64,000 bases of DNA from Adiantum capillus-veneris. Lineage: Eukaryota > Streptophyta > Polypodiopsida > Polypodiales > Pteridaceae. Below, piece after piece: positions 8,678-21,314 of this stretch. The stretch lies in assembly GCA_014529385.2 (NCBI GenBank), contig CM043958.1, positions 148,334,385 to 148,398,384 of the forward strand, read 5' to 3'. The notes beneath the pieces are model-generated. The model did not search any database and was not told the origin of the DNA. It saw only the letters and a program-made list of their open reading frames with translations. Both the position numbers and the translations under genes were made by a program. The number at the start of each line of letters is the position of its first letter. Position 1 is the first letter of the stretch.

Positions 8678-11166
8678 CTATTTCTTCTCTTTGCGGATGT
8701 GTTGTAAAGACCGTGTAATTTCTGAACTCTTAAGAAGTTCCTTCTCCCTTGCTCTATGAATTAGTAGTCTATAAGTCCATTGGTATAACTCTAATAAGCT
8801 ATTGGCCTTTTCTTTTCCTCCCCCATGTTGAATGTGCTTAAAATAACCCGTTCTTGCCATGTAGTGGGTTTTTTCCATGCCTTGTGTGGACCATATTGAT
8901 AGTGAGTCGTATGTCTTGGCAAAATATGGACCATGGTTGAACACTATGTGTTGCATTGAAATAAAACAAAATGGTCAGTAAAGTACAATTTAAAATTTTG
9001 TTTTTTATACGTAGAATGCCAACCCACCATGTAATGTGTGATATGTTGCCCACCCCACCCTGTAAGGTAAGCCTTTTTCCAATCCATCAAGGCTTCTTGA
9101 AATGATGTGAGCTTACTTTGGTCCCAATAATGCTGCTCAACGTAATGGAAAATTTTATCTAGTGATTTCCACACGTTTGCCTTGTGATTCTGGATTGCCC
9201 CACCACCAGCATTGTCTTGATTCACTTTATGTAACTGTTTCCATTTGTTGAACAGGTTTCTCCTTTCATCTCTATCTGAATCTTTGAGGCTAAACCCAAG
9301 AAACCTTCTTGCCTTCACTCCGCCTATCGATGCTTTCCTCGATACCTTGTACCAACTTTGAGACATCTTAGGGTCCTCTTCGATTTTGACATTGCCTCCA
9401 TGCAAACCAATGTCTGAGAGCACTCCCTCTAATGCTTTGATCACTCTTTTCGACTCACTCTCTGGCTTTAATGTCCATGCAAAACATATGTACAAATGAA
9501 CCACCTTTTCAATTATTCGACAGAGTGCATGAAGTGTACAGACGTGAACTCTACTCAGAGGAATATCAAGCACTAGCTTAAAAGTTTTATCTTGAAGATG
9601 TCTGTTGGGAGCTCTAATCCATTGCACACTCTCAAGTGATTGTGCATCAGCCATGCAATATAAGCATGGATTTGCCACAGCTGCTCCGTGTGTTATGTTG
9701 TACATACAGTTAAGAGTCTTTAAGTCACCTGCCATGTGCCATTCCACTGTGTAGTCACCAAATCCTTCCACTGAAAGAACGACTCCGTTTCTTTGTTCTC
9801 ACTGATGATAGAAGGAATTTGGGTTTGACTAAAAACCCAATCGAGGATTTCAAAATTTTCCTTATCAACCTGCAGTGAAAAATGAAAACACAAAATCAAC
9901 AACCAATAATCAATATTTTTGTTATCATAGAGTGAACGAAGTATACCTGAAATGATCCTAGAGTTAGAATGTTGTTTTCTGATTGCACGCTGAAGTATCG
10001 TGGATCCTCTTTCGTTATTGATGGATCCAGAGCTATGTTCATGAGGGTAATGGTGACTCTCTCCAACTTCTTGTTCTTCAGGACCTCGCACTCGTCGAGC
10101 TTCAAAACAAACTTGAGAACCCCACCTCACTCGTCTTGACTGATGTCAAAGAAGTGAACTTCATACCTTTGCAATGCTTCAAGATCAATGAAGAGGTTGT
10201 TGTGCTCGTTAAACTGTATCTCTCTACCGCCCTTGCCTAAGAACGTTGCTTCAATATGGAATGGTGACCCAAGTTTCTCAAACACCTCATCATTTGCGTG
10301 CCGGCGAGCAGCCTTTACATGTGATGGCTTTGGCCCCAGTAATGATCCTCTTTGTAGTTTATTTTGAGACTTTTTAGCTAATGCTTTGAAGAGTGCCCTG
10401 TATCCCATCTGCGAGATGCCACTCTCATCAAGTATTGCTTGCACTTCCATTGGTTCCAGCTGATTCTCATTTATGAAGGAGGTAAGTAGCCTCCCTTTCA
10501 ACTTACGAAATTTTTTCTGAGTTATCATCTCTTCAACTATTTCTTTTGGAACTAGACGGCTGTTATGCACTGCGGCATTGAAGCCTGCATCGTTCGAGTT
10601 TGGATGCAGTAAAGACCTGCCAAAAAAGCACAATGCGTTATGATCATGTATAGGAAAGTAAGTGTATCCATTTCTTAATGAAGCACATTGAAGAAACAAA
10701 CTTCGAGTTACCTTAAAGCTCGTATTCGTTTTTTCAGGCCACCACTACGAACCTTCATGTTCTCAATGTTGCACTGATCTCATTTTCTTTTCCGACTACC
10801 AAGTACTGTGTCTTTCTCTCGTAAACTTGTGATCTTCTTCTCAAGGCCTTGGATTGTCTCTCTGTTTGATGAAATCTTTTGAGAGCATGCTTCATTGAGA
10901 GCATGCGCATTTGTCATAGGATCCTTTGGATAAATAGACCCATCAGTCCACAAATCCAAATGATGTTCCTTGTTTGTCCTTCTAAGTTCTTTCTCCCGTT
11001 GAGATAAGAAAGACTCCCTCCTACGTTTCTGCAACAGTGCGTACTCTTGCAATACATCAACATGAAGATGATGTGTGTTCTTTCTTTGGGTAAGTGTTAA
11101 AAATGAAGGGGCTGAGGATTGTAAGTTCAAATTAGTGTTTTCATCAGGAAAATATGCGTTCTCCAT
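8678..11166 (-). pseudogene. DDE-like transposase of an unnamed family, decayed
   Basis: Minus-strand exons run from ATG at 11166. The N-terminal exon (to about 10722) is basic and coiled-coil-like (LQKRRRESFLSQREKELRR), with a TGA at 10782-10780. The next exon follows TTTTGGCAG at about 10618 and reaches 9950. It has PKEIVEEMITQKKFRKLKGR, then DISQDE, a TGA (10129-10127), then FVLKLDECEVLKNKKLERVT. The next begins VDKENFEILDWVFSQ and is frameshifted near 9790. It continues EGFGDYTVEWHMAGDLKTL and PCLYCM, a C-x2-C pair after the second acidic motif. The last exon (about 8935-8678) has STQGMEKTHYMARTGYF and KHIQHGGGKEK. KLDECE, AGDLK and QGMEKTH are my candidates for the three acidic catalytic positions of an RNase-H-fold transposase. 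The order and spacing, with a Cys pair after the second, fit such enzymes. I cannot assign a superfamily. Confidence 0.55.
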
Positions 11167-14100
11167 TCTTAGAGTTGATAGAGAAGAAGACGGAGAAATA
11201 TCTCAGGTTTTGGGAGGGAAGGCCATATTCTCAAGTTTAGAGTTGATAGAGTTCGTGTGGCTTATGTTTCTGGAGGGAACGCTTGTAAGTTGGAATTTCA
11301 AATCATTAGTCATACGGTTAGTTGGATTCCTAACAAGAGAATGAAGGATAAGAATGATAAAGACGGCGGCTACCTACCAAAGAATGTCATTTTGGCTTTT
11401 TGTTGAGCAAAAAAGTATCACATAAAATGCACAATTTAACATTTTTATTTTCTCTCTCTAAGCCGACATGGAACTTCTTACAGGGCCCAAAATTGAGTCC
11501 AACTTTCTCGTAATGCTACAACGACACTCTAAGAAATGCCGTTTCAAAGAGAAATTTTTAACTCTAGGTGATCCTAGAGGAAGTTAAAGGACAACTACAC
11601 TAGACGCTAATGTTTTCCCTAGTTTAGGTCTATTCTTCCCCGACAGTGGCGCCAAATGTTGGATGGGTTTGTAACCTCACTCCTATCTTATTGCAGACAT
11701 AGGAAGAACCACGAACATAATTGTCAATCCATGGGACGAAGCTGACTCGACTAGTGCACAAAGGCTACAAGAGGGTGTCAATCCCTTGGAAAACAACAGA
11801 CAACTCACATCTAGCACAAGCTAAACTCAAATGACCTAAGTCATCACAAGCTAATCGCTAATCAAAAAACAAATCATAATTTTTACAGCATGAAACAACA
11901 TCCAAATGTTACGAAACTTCTAGGACATGTACATAAGACCTAAACACCCATGCTTATGGTCTAAAATCTCACTTTTGATGAATGCAAAAATCACTATCAT
12001 TAACAACAGTGAGTATTTGACCTAATCCTTTTTTACCCCGAATGCATCTAAATGCTTAACAATGATGCCCCAATACCTCGCCTATGCACACTTTGTTATT
12101 TCCTAGCTTCAATTCCTACTTATAATGAAGTTAGGCCACGGGTCGGCGATGCCTAAAGCTACGGATTACAATGATATGTTTACAACAATGCGTAGAGTTC
12201 TTACCTACGGTTTCAACACAATAGACGGCATTGCAATGTGACAACCGGGAAGGGAGTAGGAAGCGCGAGAAGTAGAGAAGTGAGCTATCGTTAGCTCCCA
12301 CTGTGTATTTCTTATCTAAAACTTAACAATAACTTACAAAAATTGACTTTTATACCTTAGCCAAGGTTTCTTTGGTCAAAAACTAATAATCTGAGAGCTC
12401 TAACTAAGGATATGTTGATAGAATCTGGAATCTTATAGCCTTGGCTTATCGATTGCAATATCCACTTGGAATATAGGAATTAAAATATTCCTTATTTATC
12501 AAAAGAATAAGTGTTTTTACAATAAAAGATCTCAAAAAAGGTTACTCGCTACTAAAATTGCCCATGGCCTATGAGGTGATGATAAGCATACTTAACTATT
12601 TTTCTTTAAACTATGATGAATGCAAAATGAATTTATGTGCTCTCATTTTTTAGAGCCACCTGTTGCAGATTCTCATCTACCATCCTTCTCCTCTTTTAAG
12701 TCACACCTCTCCTTCACGTAGCACATGATTGGGTATGACCCTAGTTTCACACCCTTTAATGCTACTAGGAGGCCTTAGTAAAGGTTCATGCAAGCCTCAT
12801 AGAAACTCACAGACTTAGGATACGACGTGCCCTCTCCCTATGGCACACCCCATGTTACCAACATCCACCCACTCCACCATATATGGTAGAGGTGATCCCT
12901 CAAGCTTCAAATAGAAACAACAGTGAATGCATCCCACAACCTACCAAGAAACCTATCCCTCTTTCCACCCCTAGCTAGAACTCCTCACAGACGGCATTCG
13001 ATTCAGACCTCTATCAAGATAGCTTCTAGATCTCATAGTCTCTCCCCTTCTTCCTCCCAACATGCTTCAGGTTCACAAGGTTCTCCCTCCACTCGACCAT
13101 CATCAAGGGAATGGACTAGCTCCATTCCTTGCTTTGGCAATGCATTCATATGAGAGCACGACAAGCTAGATGCAAATGAGAATGATTTTCGGTACATGCT
13201 CCTTGATGAAATGGGGGCCCATATTTAGATGCAGAAGGCACCTCTTTAGTGTCTCAACTCCATCAATTGGTCAACTCTACCTACAAGAACTACTTCCTTC
13301 ATTGGGAGGAACAAAAAAGAAGGAATTTTGAGTATGTGTGCAATGTTTGCTAAGGCAAATACTGCTTACACTCCTCAATAACAAGCATATCAAACGGTGG
13401 GCAATGGTTTCCACCCTTGCTCATGGTGAATGGCACTTATCACCGGTTCGCATGAACAGAAAGAAGTGGATGCTACAATATGGACAACATTGGTGACCTC
13501 CTAGCCAACCACCTCATCATGAAGCCATACAATTTTCTAATCCCACTATTATTTCTTTCAGAAAAGCTTCGTAATTATGAGGATCTCTTCTTTTAGCCAA
13601 CTGATCTCTGGGTTACTTTGTGTAGAATCTAAGTTGTAGCGCTTGATTTTGAGTTTGAGCCTTGTAAAGCCGGCCATTGGCCAAGAGAAGCCCTAGGTAT
13701 AAATCCTAATTTTGCTAAGTGGAAAAGGACACAATATTATTATCAAAGTTTTGAAGTTTTGAAGCGTACAATGGAGAGTGGCTACTCTCTCGTGCAAAAA
13801 AAAAACACAATGGGTCCAAAAAAATTAAAACGCCCAAAGAAAACAAAAAGTACCTCATAGTTTAGGAATCCAAAAGTTTAAAGATGGGGCACCAAGTTGA
13901 CATTCCAAAACCCTACAAGCACAAAGTCACAATGCGAACATCGTTTCACATTGAGCATTTGAAATGAGCGACAAAGACCAAAAGAAAGTGAATCACAATT
14001 TACCTAAAAGAGATCGCCACAATCACCAAAGGAGGATCATCCCAACCACAAACTATACTATCCCCAATTTTTGGGTCTCTTCTAAAAATAAGGAAAATAG

Positions 14101-14960
14101 CTTTCAATATCTATTTTGCCAAATTTTGACTTAAGAAGCTTGATTTACAGTATTGAAAGGTTTTAAAGTAAAAAGCAAGGTCGTTTCCATGTTCTAGTAG
14201 ATTAGACGGACTTTTTGTTCAGTTTTGAAAAAATCCGCTATTTTTAGCTTTTTCATGCTTTTTATGCTTTTAGGTGCTTTTGTGCAAAAAGCAAGGTCCA
14301 AGGTCAGATCCTTAATCTACGTGCTCCACGGAAGCTATGATTCAATTTTGTAAAAAATTGCTTTTTGAGTGCTTTTCAATCTATTTTTAGCTTTTCATGA
14401 TTTTTAGTGCTTTTTAGTGAAAAGCGAGTCCGGTTTCTTATTCCAATGGACGTGGGGAACCGGTGGTTCAATTTTAGAAAATTTTGTTTTCTTTTTTTCT
14501 TTTTACGCTATTTTTTACTTTTTGTGATTTTCGGCGTTTTTGAACAGCAATGTGCTTTTTATGATGACCTAAATGTAAAAATATTAATTTTAGTCTCTGT
14601 CGAATTTAAAAATGATCGCCCGGACCAAAAACGGTACCAAACGGAAATTACTATCATGAGAAGCGGTACCGTAAATACATCGGGGCAGTATAGGAAAGTC
14701 CTACTTATGTCGGGACATTATGGTGTGGCATAGTCTAGCTACGGTTTCCATTAGTTTACCAGATACTGCTTGGATGGCCAATTTTGTTGTAAAAATTGAA
14801 TGGTAATTGGGAAAGTTGACCACCAAAATTTGTGCCATGTTTTTAGAAAAGACTGGAGCTTTTTCCCAAAAGCAAGGGGCTATTCCAGGCTGAAAACTAG
14901 CGCTACCTTTTTGCTTGGGACACACTCCAGCCTACTGCACTTGCCTATAACTTGCCGGTT
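11167..14960. other. No recognisable gene; AT-rich with degenerate repeats
   Basis: Both strands lack long open frames apart from short chance ones. A stretch of three degenerate repeats of about 135 bases lies at 14,150-14,580. Each has a T-rich part (TTTTTAGCTTTTTCATG) followed by AAAAGCAAGGTC or AAAAGCGAGTCC. A TGGCGCCA near 11,645 is noted but not supported as a primer site. At 12,640-13,620 the text resembles decayed coding sequence, but I could not assign it. Confidence 0.4.
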
Positions 14961-15035
14961 AGTGCTCAGTTTTCAGTGCCGTCTATTGCGTCTACTACCG
15001 CAAGGCTATATGTATCTATTATACCATCTCCATAA

Positions 15036-15039
<4 letters not shown>

Positions 15040-15074
<35 letters not shown>
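15040..15074. repeat. (CT)n microsatellite
   Basis: Uninterrupted TCTC run. A second, longer one lies at 15,260-15,305, at the left edge of the duplicated segment. Confidence 0.95.
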
Positions 15075-15257
15075 CTCTCTCTCTACTTGCTTATTATCTT
15101 CTCTCTCGTTTCATGGTGTATGCCCTCTCCGGAAGCTTTCAAGGTGGCAGATACCTCTACGTAGCTCTCATCACCCCTCTCTTGCGGCAAAGCAAGAAGC
15201 CTTTTGGCATCCCCTAATCAATTTCAAAGCACGGTGAGAAGCTCTAACTCCATAGCC

Positions 15258-15259
<2 letters not shown>

Positions 15260-15305
<46 letters not shown>
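15260..15305. repeat. (CT)n microsatellite at the edge of duplicated segment X
   Basis: About 22 CT units directly before the segment that is repeated at 17.70 kb. The second copy also has a CT tract upstream (17,541-17,594). Confidence 0.95.
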
Positions 15306-17535
15306 GTGATCTCTATGTCGTTTTTCTGAGTAGTCATCCTCTCGATGATTGTTTTTTTGCATACGCGTGCATGTATGGATCAACCGAGTACGTACAAAGT
15401 TTCCCATGATTATTTCATCATTTTTAACACACTGATTTATGCACATGATGCGTTTATGGTCCCGTGCGTGCATAAAAAGCACTTTCTGTTTCACGTCATA
15501 GAGGTGGTACGAACATTGTTTTGGTCATAAATCACAAACCGCTATGAATCAGCCTGAACACTTATTACCAGAGATAAACCACATTATTTAGGGTGTCATG
15601 TGAAAAACATGCACGAGCTAAGAGATACGGTCAAAAAACAGCTTGTTGCCCACTGCACAACCAAATTTTTTACTCTGGGCTCTTTGGAGAACCACTATAT
15701 AGATTCATCGGATGGGCAAACCCGCTTAACCAATTGAAAATCTTGATGATAAATTAATTTAGGTCTTCATTATCACCTCGGGAATGCGAGTTATTAAACA
15801 CTATATAACCGGTTTTACCTACAGGCGTAGGGGTGCTACCAAGGGGGGGTACGATATGACATCGTGAGTTGACCGAGTTGTTTTTATATGTTTTATGGTT
15901 TGTTTTGGTGATTTTATTTCAATTATTAGATGTCCATAAAGTTATGTAAGAGTATATGGTTAAACATCCTGAACCGCATAGGCAGATATGAGTAAAGTGG
16001 CTTTCTTTTGAGGTTACCGTTTGTTGTGTGAGTACCATATGGGTGAATTGATGTGATAGAGTGATAGTATATATTATGGATCTGAGCTTTATGCATTGGT
16101 TTGAGGCCAAATACTTTCAGTTACATGTTTTGCATACTCCCAAAAATGCCAGAAATTTGTTTTTTGCATATGTGTGAAGTTAGGGTTTATGTTTGACCTA
16201 AAGGTTGGAGATGTTTTGCATCATGTTCATGGTGATGGAATGTTATCATATGATGTATGGGAACTCATGGATTGATGTGGATGCCTCATATGCATGGTTG
16301 TGATTGCTTTCCACCTTCCTAGGTCAAAACTAGCTCTAGGTGCTAGGGAGGTGAAGTGCAGGTGTGATGCATCAACTTTGCATGGTTGGATGTGGCCAAA
16401 ATTGGATTTTTATATCATGATTATCTTTTGGCCGGACTCTTTTTATGCATGAAAGAATCACGTCTTAAGGGTCACATGTGTGTGGACTCCAATTGATTGC
16501 AGGAGATGTGTCAAACTCCAAGTGTGGGAGTTGGTTCAGTGTGATTATGATTCATGGTCAAGCGCTGAGATTCCCTTTTGAATTATGGTTGATATTCTAT
16601 GGTGTAAGCTGATGTGGCTCATGGTTTTTTTCTTGGATTTGGTTATGCTGTCAAAATGCTGTCGAAATTTTTGCAGCCATGTTATATTCTAAAGTGGTTA
16701 TGCAGGATTGCCCGTGCCTCACCCAAGTTGGGTGGAGTGCTCACCTGTGTGATGTGATTGGATTATCGTTTATGGTTTTGGGATTGGATCATGAGGTGAT
16801 TTGGATGGTTTGTGATAGATCTGTAAGGGTAGAGACCCTGTACAGTGTAATTGCTTGGAAAAGATTGTTTGTGCATATGGAAAGTGCCATTGTGATTGGA
16901 CTCACGTGTTATGTTTCTGCATCGCTACAAGACTAGGATCACCTACATCGTCTAGCCTTAGAATAAAGGGTCATTGACCTGGGGCTTTGGTGGATCGAGG
17001 GTGTTGTCTAGGTCTTCTTCTTTTTGTTAGGCTCATCTACACGGTTAGTGCATCGGGGGTTAAATGAACTACACGGCTAATGCGTCAGGGATTTTTCCTT
17101 GGCTTTGCCCAAGCACCTGGTGCTGGGCATCGAAGAGGCATGGTGCCTAAATTGGTATGGTTGGTGCTAATACCCTACCACCCGCTGGTACTGAGGATCC
17201 TTTTAGAGCTTGGGTTCATGGAGGAAGGCGACGCGACCTCAGCCTATGTTTCGCTCAGGTAGATTGGAGGTGTTCTGGATCACTCCCGGCGAAGTGAAAT
17301 TCTCTCTATCTGTAATAGAGCAGAAGTGGATGGGTATACCAGTTGACCCCTACACAGGGTCCAGTGCTTTGCTAATTATTTTATCATAAACTTTTTTCTT
17401 CTTTTTAAATGTTTTGGTATACCCAGATTTTGTCATTGCATTAATACATGGTTGCCTACTCCATTTAGATGGGCATTTAAAGATTCTCTGCTTTCATCTT
17501 CTCATGTCTCTGTGCACTCTCCTTCACCCTCCACT

Positions 17536-17597
<62 letters not shown>

Positions 17598-17690
17598 CGC
17601 AACGTGGTGTACACATAAATTCACCCTCCACAATGTTATATCTCCTTGAGTATGCTTTCATTCATAACACTTATTCAAGGGTAGCACTAG
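15306..17690. repeat. Duplicated block X (15,306-16,385) plus Y (16,393-17,690)
   Basis: X starts CTATGTCGTTTTTCTGAG and is repeated in direct orientation at 17,702-18,800 with scattered substitutions. Shared landmarks include TGATTATTTCATCAT, GGGGTGCTACCAAGGGGG and AGGTCAAAACTAGCTCTA. Y begins CAAAATTGGATTTTTATAT and is repeated inverted at about 20,080-21,310. It contains TGTTAGGCTCATCTACACGG, CTATCTGTAATAGAGCAGAAG and GTATACCCAGATTTTGTC. No protein was recognisable in either block. In this copy X and Y are contiguous. Confidence 0.8.
17541..17594. repeat. (CT)n microsatellite, 27 units
   Basis: Perfect CT tract inside block Y. The inverted copy near 20,185 has lost it (ATAGAGAGAGAATATAG). 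Confidence 0.95.
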
Positions 17691-17701
17691 TCGCTAGGTA
17701 C

Positions 17702-18800
17702 TCTAGTCGCTATGTCGTTTTTCTAAGTAGTCACCCTCTCAGTGATTGTTTTTTCATATATGAGTGCATGTATGGATTTTCCAAGTATGTACGAAGTCTC
17801 TCCATGATTATTTCATCATGTTTAACATTCTGATTTATGCCACATTGTGTTTATGATCACATGCATGCATAAAAAGCGCTTTTCGTTCCACATCATAGAA
17901 GCGGTAGGAACACTATTTTGGTCATAACTCACAAACTGTTATAAATAAGCGCGAACCCTTTAAACTAGTCATAAAACACATCATTTAGAACAATTTATTT
18001 CTTTGGTGTCATGTGAAAATAATGCATGATCTAAGAGATATAGTCAAAAAACAGCTTGCTGTCCACTATAGTTAATCAAAAATTTGGGCCCCAAGCTCCT
18101 TGGAGACTCACTATATAGATTCATTGGATGGGAAAACCCACCTAACCAGTTGAAAAATTTGCTTAAAATTGATGATAAATGTATTTAGGTATCTGTTATC
18201 ACCTCTGGTATGCTAGTTACTAATCATTCCATAACCGGTTTTACATACGCGTGTAGGGGTGCTACCAAGGGGGAGTACCATATGGCGTTGTGAGTTAACC
18301 GAGCCGCTTATGTATGATTTATGGTTTGTTTTGATGAGCTTATTTCAGTTATTGGATGTCTATAAAATTATGTGAGGGTATATGGTTAGTCAACCCGAAC
18401 CGCATAGGTAGATATGATCAAAGTGTCTTTCTTTCTGGGTTACCATTTTTTGTGTGAGTATCATATGGGTAAAGTGATGTGATAAGGTTTTAGTATATAT
18501 TATGAAGCTAATCTCAATGCATTGGTTTGAGGTCAAACACTCTCATTTGCATGTTATGCATGCTACCAAAAATGGCAAAAAGTTGGAACCTTATGATGTA
18601 TAAACCTTATGGGTTGATGTTATGGTTCGGAGCTATTTTGTATCATGTTTATGGTAATGGAATGATATCATATGATGTATGGAACCTTATGGGTTGATGT
18701 GGATGCCTCATGTGCATGTGTATGATTGCTTTTCACCTTTCTAGGTCAAAACTAGCTCTATGTGCTAGAGAGGTAAAGTGCAGATATGATGCATGAACTT
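17702..18800. repeat. Direct second copy of block X
   Basis: It matches 15,306-16,385 from GCTATGTCGTTTTTCTAAG to GATGCATGAACTTTGCATA, where the match ends and a TATGCTA-rich field begins. A local internal repeat (GGAACCTTATG...TGGGTTGATGT) near 18,590-18,690 is new to this copy. Confidence 0.8.
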
Positions 18801-19140
18801 TGCATAATGGGTATACTAGTTAGCATACTCAATTTTCTAGCTAGTGCATTGGGTCTGCAACTTAGCATACTAGGTATGCTAGTTATCATACTATGTATGC
18901 TAATTAGCAACCTAGGTATGCTAGTTAGCATAATGCGTACTAACTAGCTAAGTAGAAAATTAGGGGCCTTTTGGTTGACATAAAATTAAGCTAGCTAGGA
19001 TATGATCTAACAAATATATCATTTTAAATTATATGCTAATTATCATATAGAGTATGGTAGTTAGCATGCATGGTATGCTAAGTTGCATACATAGTTAGCA
19101 TATTAAACATATTATATAGCATACATGGCATAATTATCTA
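18800..19140. repeat. Field of palindromic word TATGCTAACTAGCATA, first
   Basis: Degenerate copies of TATGCTAGTTAGCATA and its halves (GTATGCTA, TTAGCATAC) recur about every 20-30 bases. It replaces the X-Y junction of the first copy. The stretch 19,140-19,980 is AT-rich without a supported gene. Confidence 0.75.
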
Positions 19141-20079
19141 TTTTACTCAACGTTTTCTTGTCACAAGCCTCTCAAAGCCCTTCCATCATGTGGGTAGCAT
19201 GCATGGATGTAGGTTTAAAAGCTTTAAACATGCTCATAGGAGGGAGTATTGACATCCATCGTACATAGGGGCATGTAGAGTTAGATAGGAGAATCTGTGC
19301 TTTTAGTTACTAATATAAATGCTAATGTAGTAGTGCATATAGCCATGTAGATAATTGTGGATATAATCTTGTAGATAGTGGTCAGTATATCCATGTGGGT
19401 AGTGAGGCATATAGCTCATCTATAACCTAGTTTCAATAGTATCAAATTCCAAAAAGAATCAATTTTGAAGGTTTTAGAAATTGTTTGGTTCTAAAAGTTG
19501 ATACCTAAGCTATTTTGAATTGTCAGTCCGGTCTAGTACCAGGCATTTAAGTGTTAGATTGATTGGTGGAGAAGGTTCACTACCATTGTACAAGGTGCAA
19601 AAGAAAAAATAGTGCTTATGAGAATTATTTGCATGCAACATGCACAAGAGTATGGCTCTTGGAATGGCTCCTCATGCTTGGACCGTGATGAGTATGAGAG
19701 AGACGATAAGGAGGAGGCCTATCATGAAGATATGGGAGACTCATTGCCACACTACTTTGTGGTGGGGGGCATCAAAGGTAGAATGAAAGGCTCCACCAGG
19801 AGCATCATCAAGTGCAACATCAAGCCATCGTGATTGGTATTGGCAGGGATAGCCCTCTTCTTGAGAATAAATCCGTTGCTAGAAACATTCCAACCCTTCA
19901 CAACGTCTGATAGATACCCCTCCCCCAGGGGTCTATGCACAAAATATACAATTTACACCGTTATACAATTTTCAATATACATCAGAGTTGCAGAAGCGTT
20001 TGCATAGGGGATGAGTTCTTAGCACCCGACCAAGCATGGAGTTTGGGCCATGAGCGGGAATGCATCCAGAGGCACCTAG

Positions 20080-21310
20080 AGACTAGTGCTACCCCTGAAT
20101 GGATGTTATGAATGAAAGCGTACTCAAGGAAAATAGAACATTGTGGAGAGTGAATATATGTGGACACCGCATTGTGGGAAAATAGAGAGAGAATATAGTG
20201 GAGGGTGAAATAGAGTGCACAGAGACATGAGAGAATGACAACATAGAATCTTTAAATGTCCCATCTAAATGAGAGGCAACCATATATTAATGCAGTGACA
20301 AAATCTGGGTATACCATAACATCAAAATGTTTATGAAAAAATAACTAGCAGAGCATCGGAACCTGTGCAGGAATTGAGCGGTCCACCCATCCACTTTTGC
20401 TCTACTACAGATAGAGAGAATTTCACTTCTCCAGGACCGATCCAGAACACCTCTAACTTACCCGAGCTAGACATAAGCTAAGGCCACTTCACCTCCCTCC
20501 ATGAACCCAAGCTTTGAATGGATCCCAAGTACTAGTAGGTGGTAGGGTATCAACACTAGGCATATCGGTGTAGGCACCATGCCTCTTTGATGCCTAGCAC
20601 CCGATGTTTAGGAAAAGCCAAGGAAAAATCCCGATGCGTTAGCCGTGTAGGTCATTCAACCCCCAACGCACTAACCGTGGTCCGTGTAGATGAGCCTAAC
20701 AAAAAGAAGAAGACTTAGGCAACACCCTCGATTCAGCAAAGCCCCTGGTCAACCACCCTTTTGTCTAAGGCTAAGAGATGTAGGTGATCCTAGTCTTGTA
20801 GAGACACTGCCATGAGAAACATAGCACGTGATTCCAATCACAATAGCACCTTACATATGCACAAACAATCTTTTCCAAGCAGTTAGATTGTATAAGGTCT
20901 CTACACTTACACGTCTACCATAAACCATCCAGATCACTCATGATCTAATACCAAAACCATCAACCATAATCCAATCACATCACACGGGTGAGCACTCCAC
21001 CCAACTTAGGTGATCTACAACCAATCCCACATAACCACTTTAGAACATAACATGGCTGCAAAAATTTTGGCAGCATAACCATATCCAAAACAAAAAACTA
21101 GAGCCACACCGGCTTCCACCATAAAATCACAACCATAATCCACGAGGGAATCTCAGCCCTTAGCCACAAATCACATTCACACTAATTCAACTCCCACACT
21201 TGGAGTTTGACATATCCCCTGCAATCAATTGGAGTCCACACATATGACTCTCAAGACACGAGTTTTTCATGCATTAAAAAAGCCGACCAAAAACTAATCT
21301 AATATAAAAA
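20080..21310. repeat. Inverted copy of block Y
   Basis: It reads as the reverse complement of about 16,393-17,690: for example GGTTGCCTCTCATTTAGATGGGAC on the minus side corresponds to the text at 17,450-17,480, and AATCCAATTTTGACAAC corresponds to the Y start. Right of it the second TATGCTA field begins. Confidence 0.8.
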
Positions 21311-21314
21311 TCCA

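Noticed and set aside
11640-11665. TGGCGCCA as an LTR primer binding site
   Set aside because: No matching LTR pair or polyprotein nearby.
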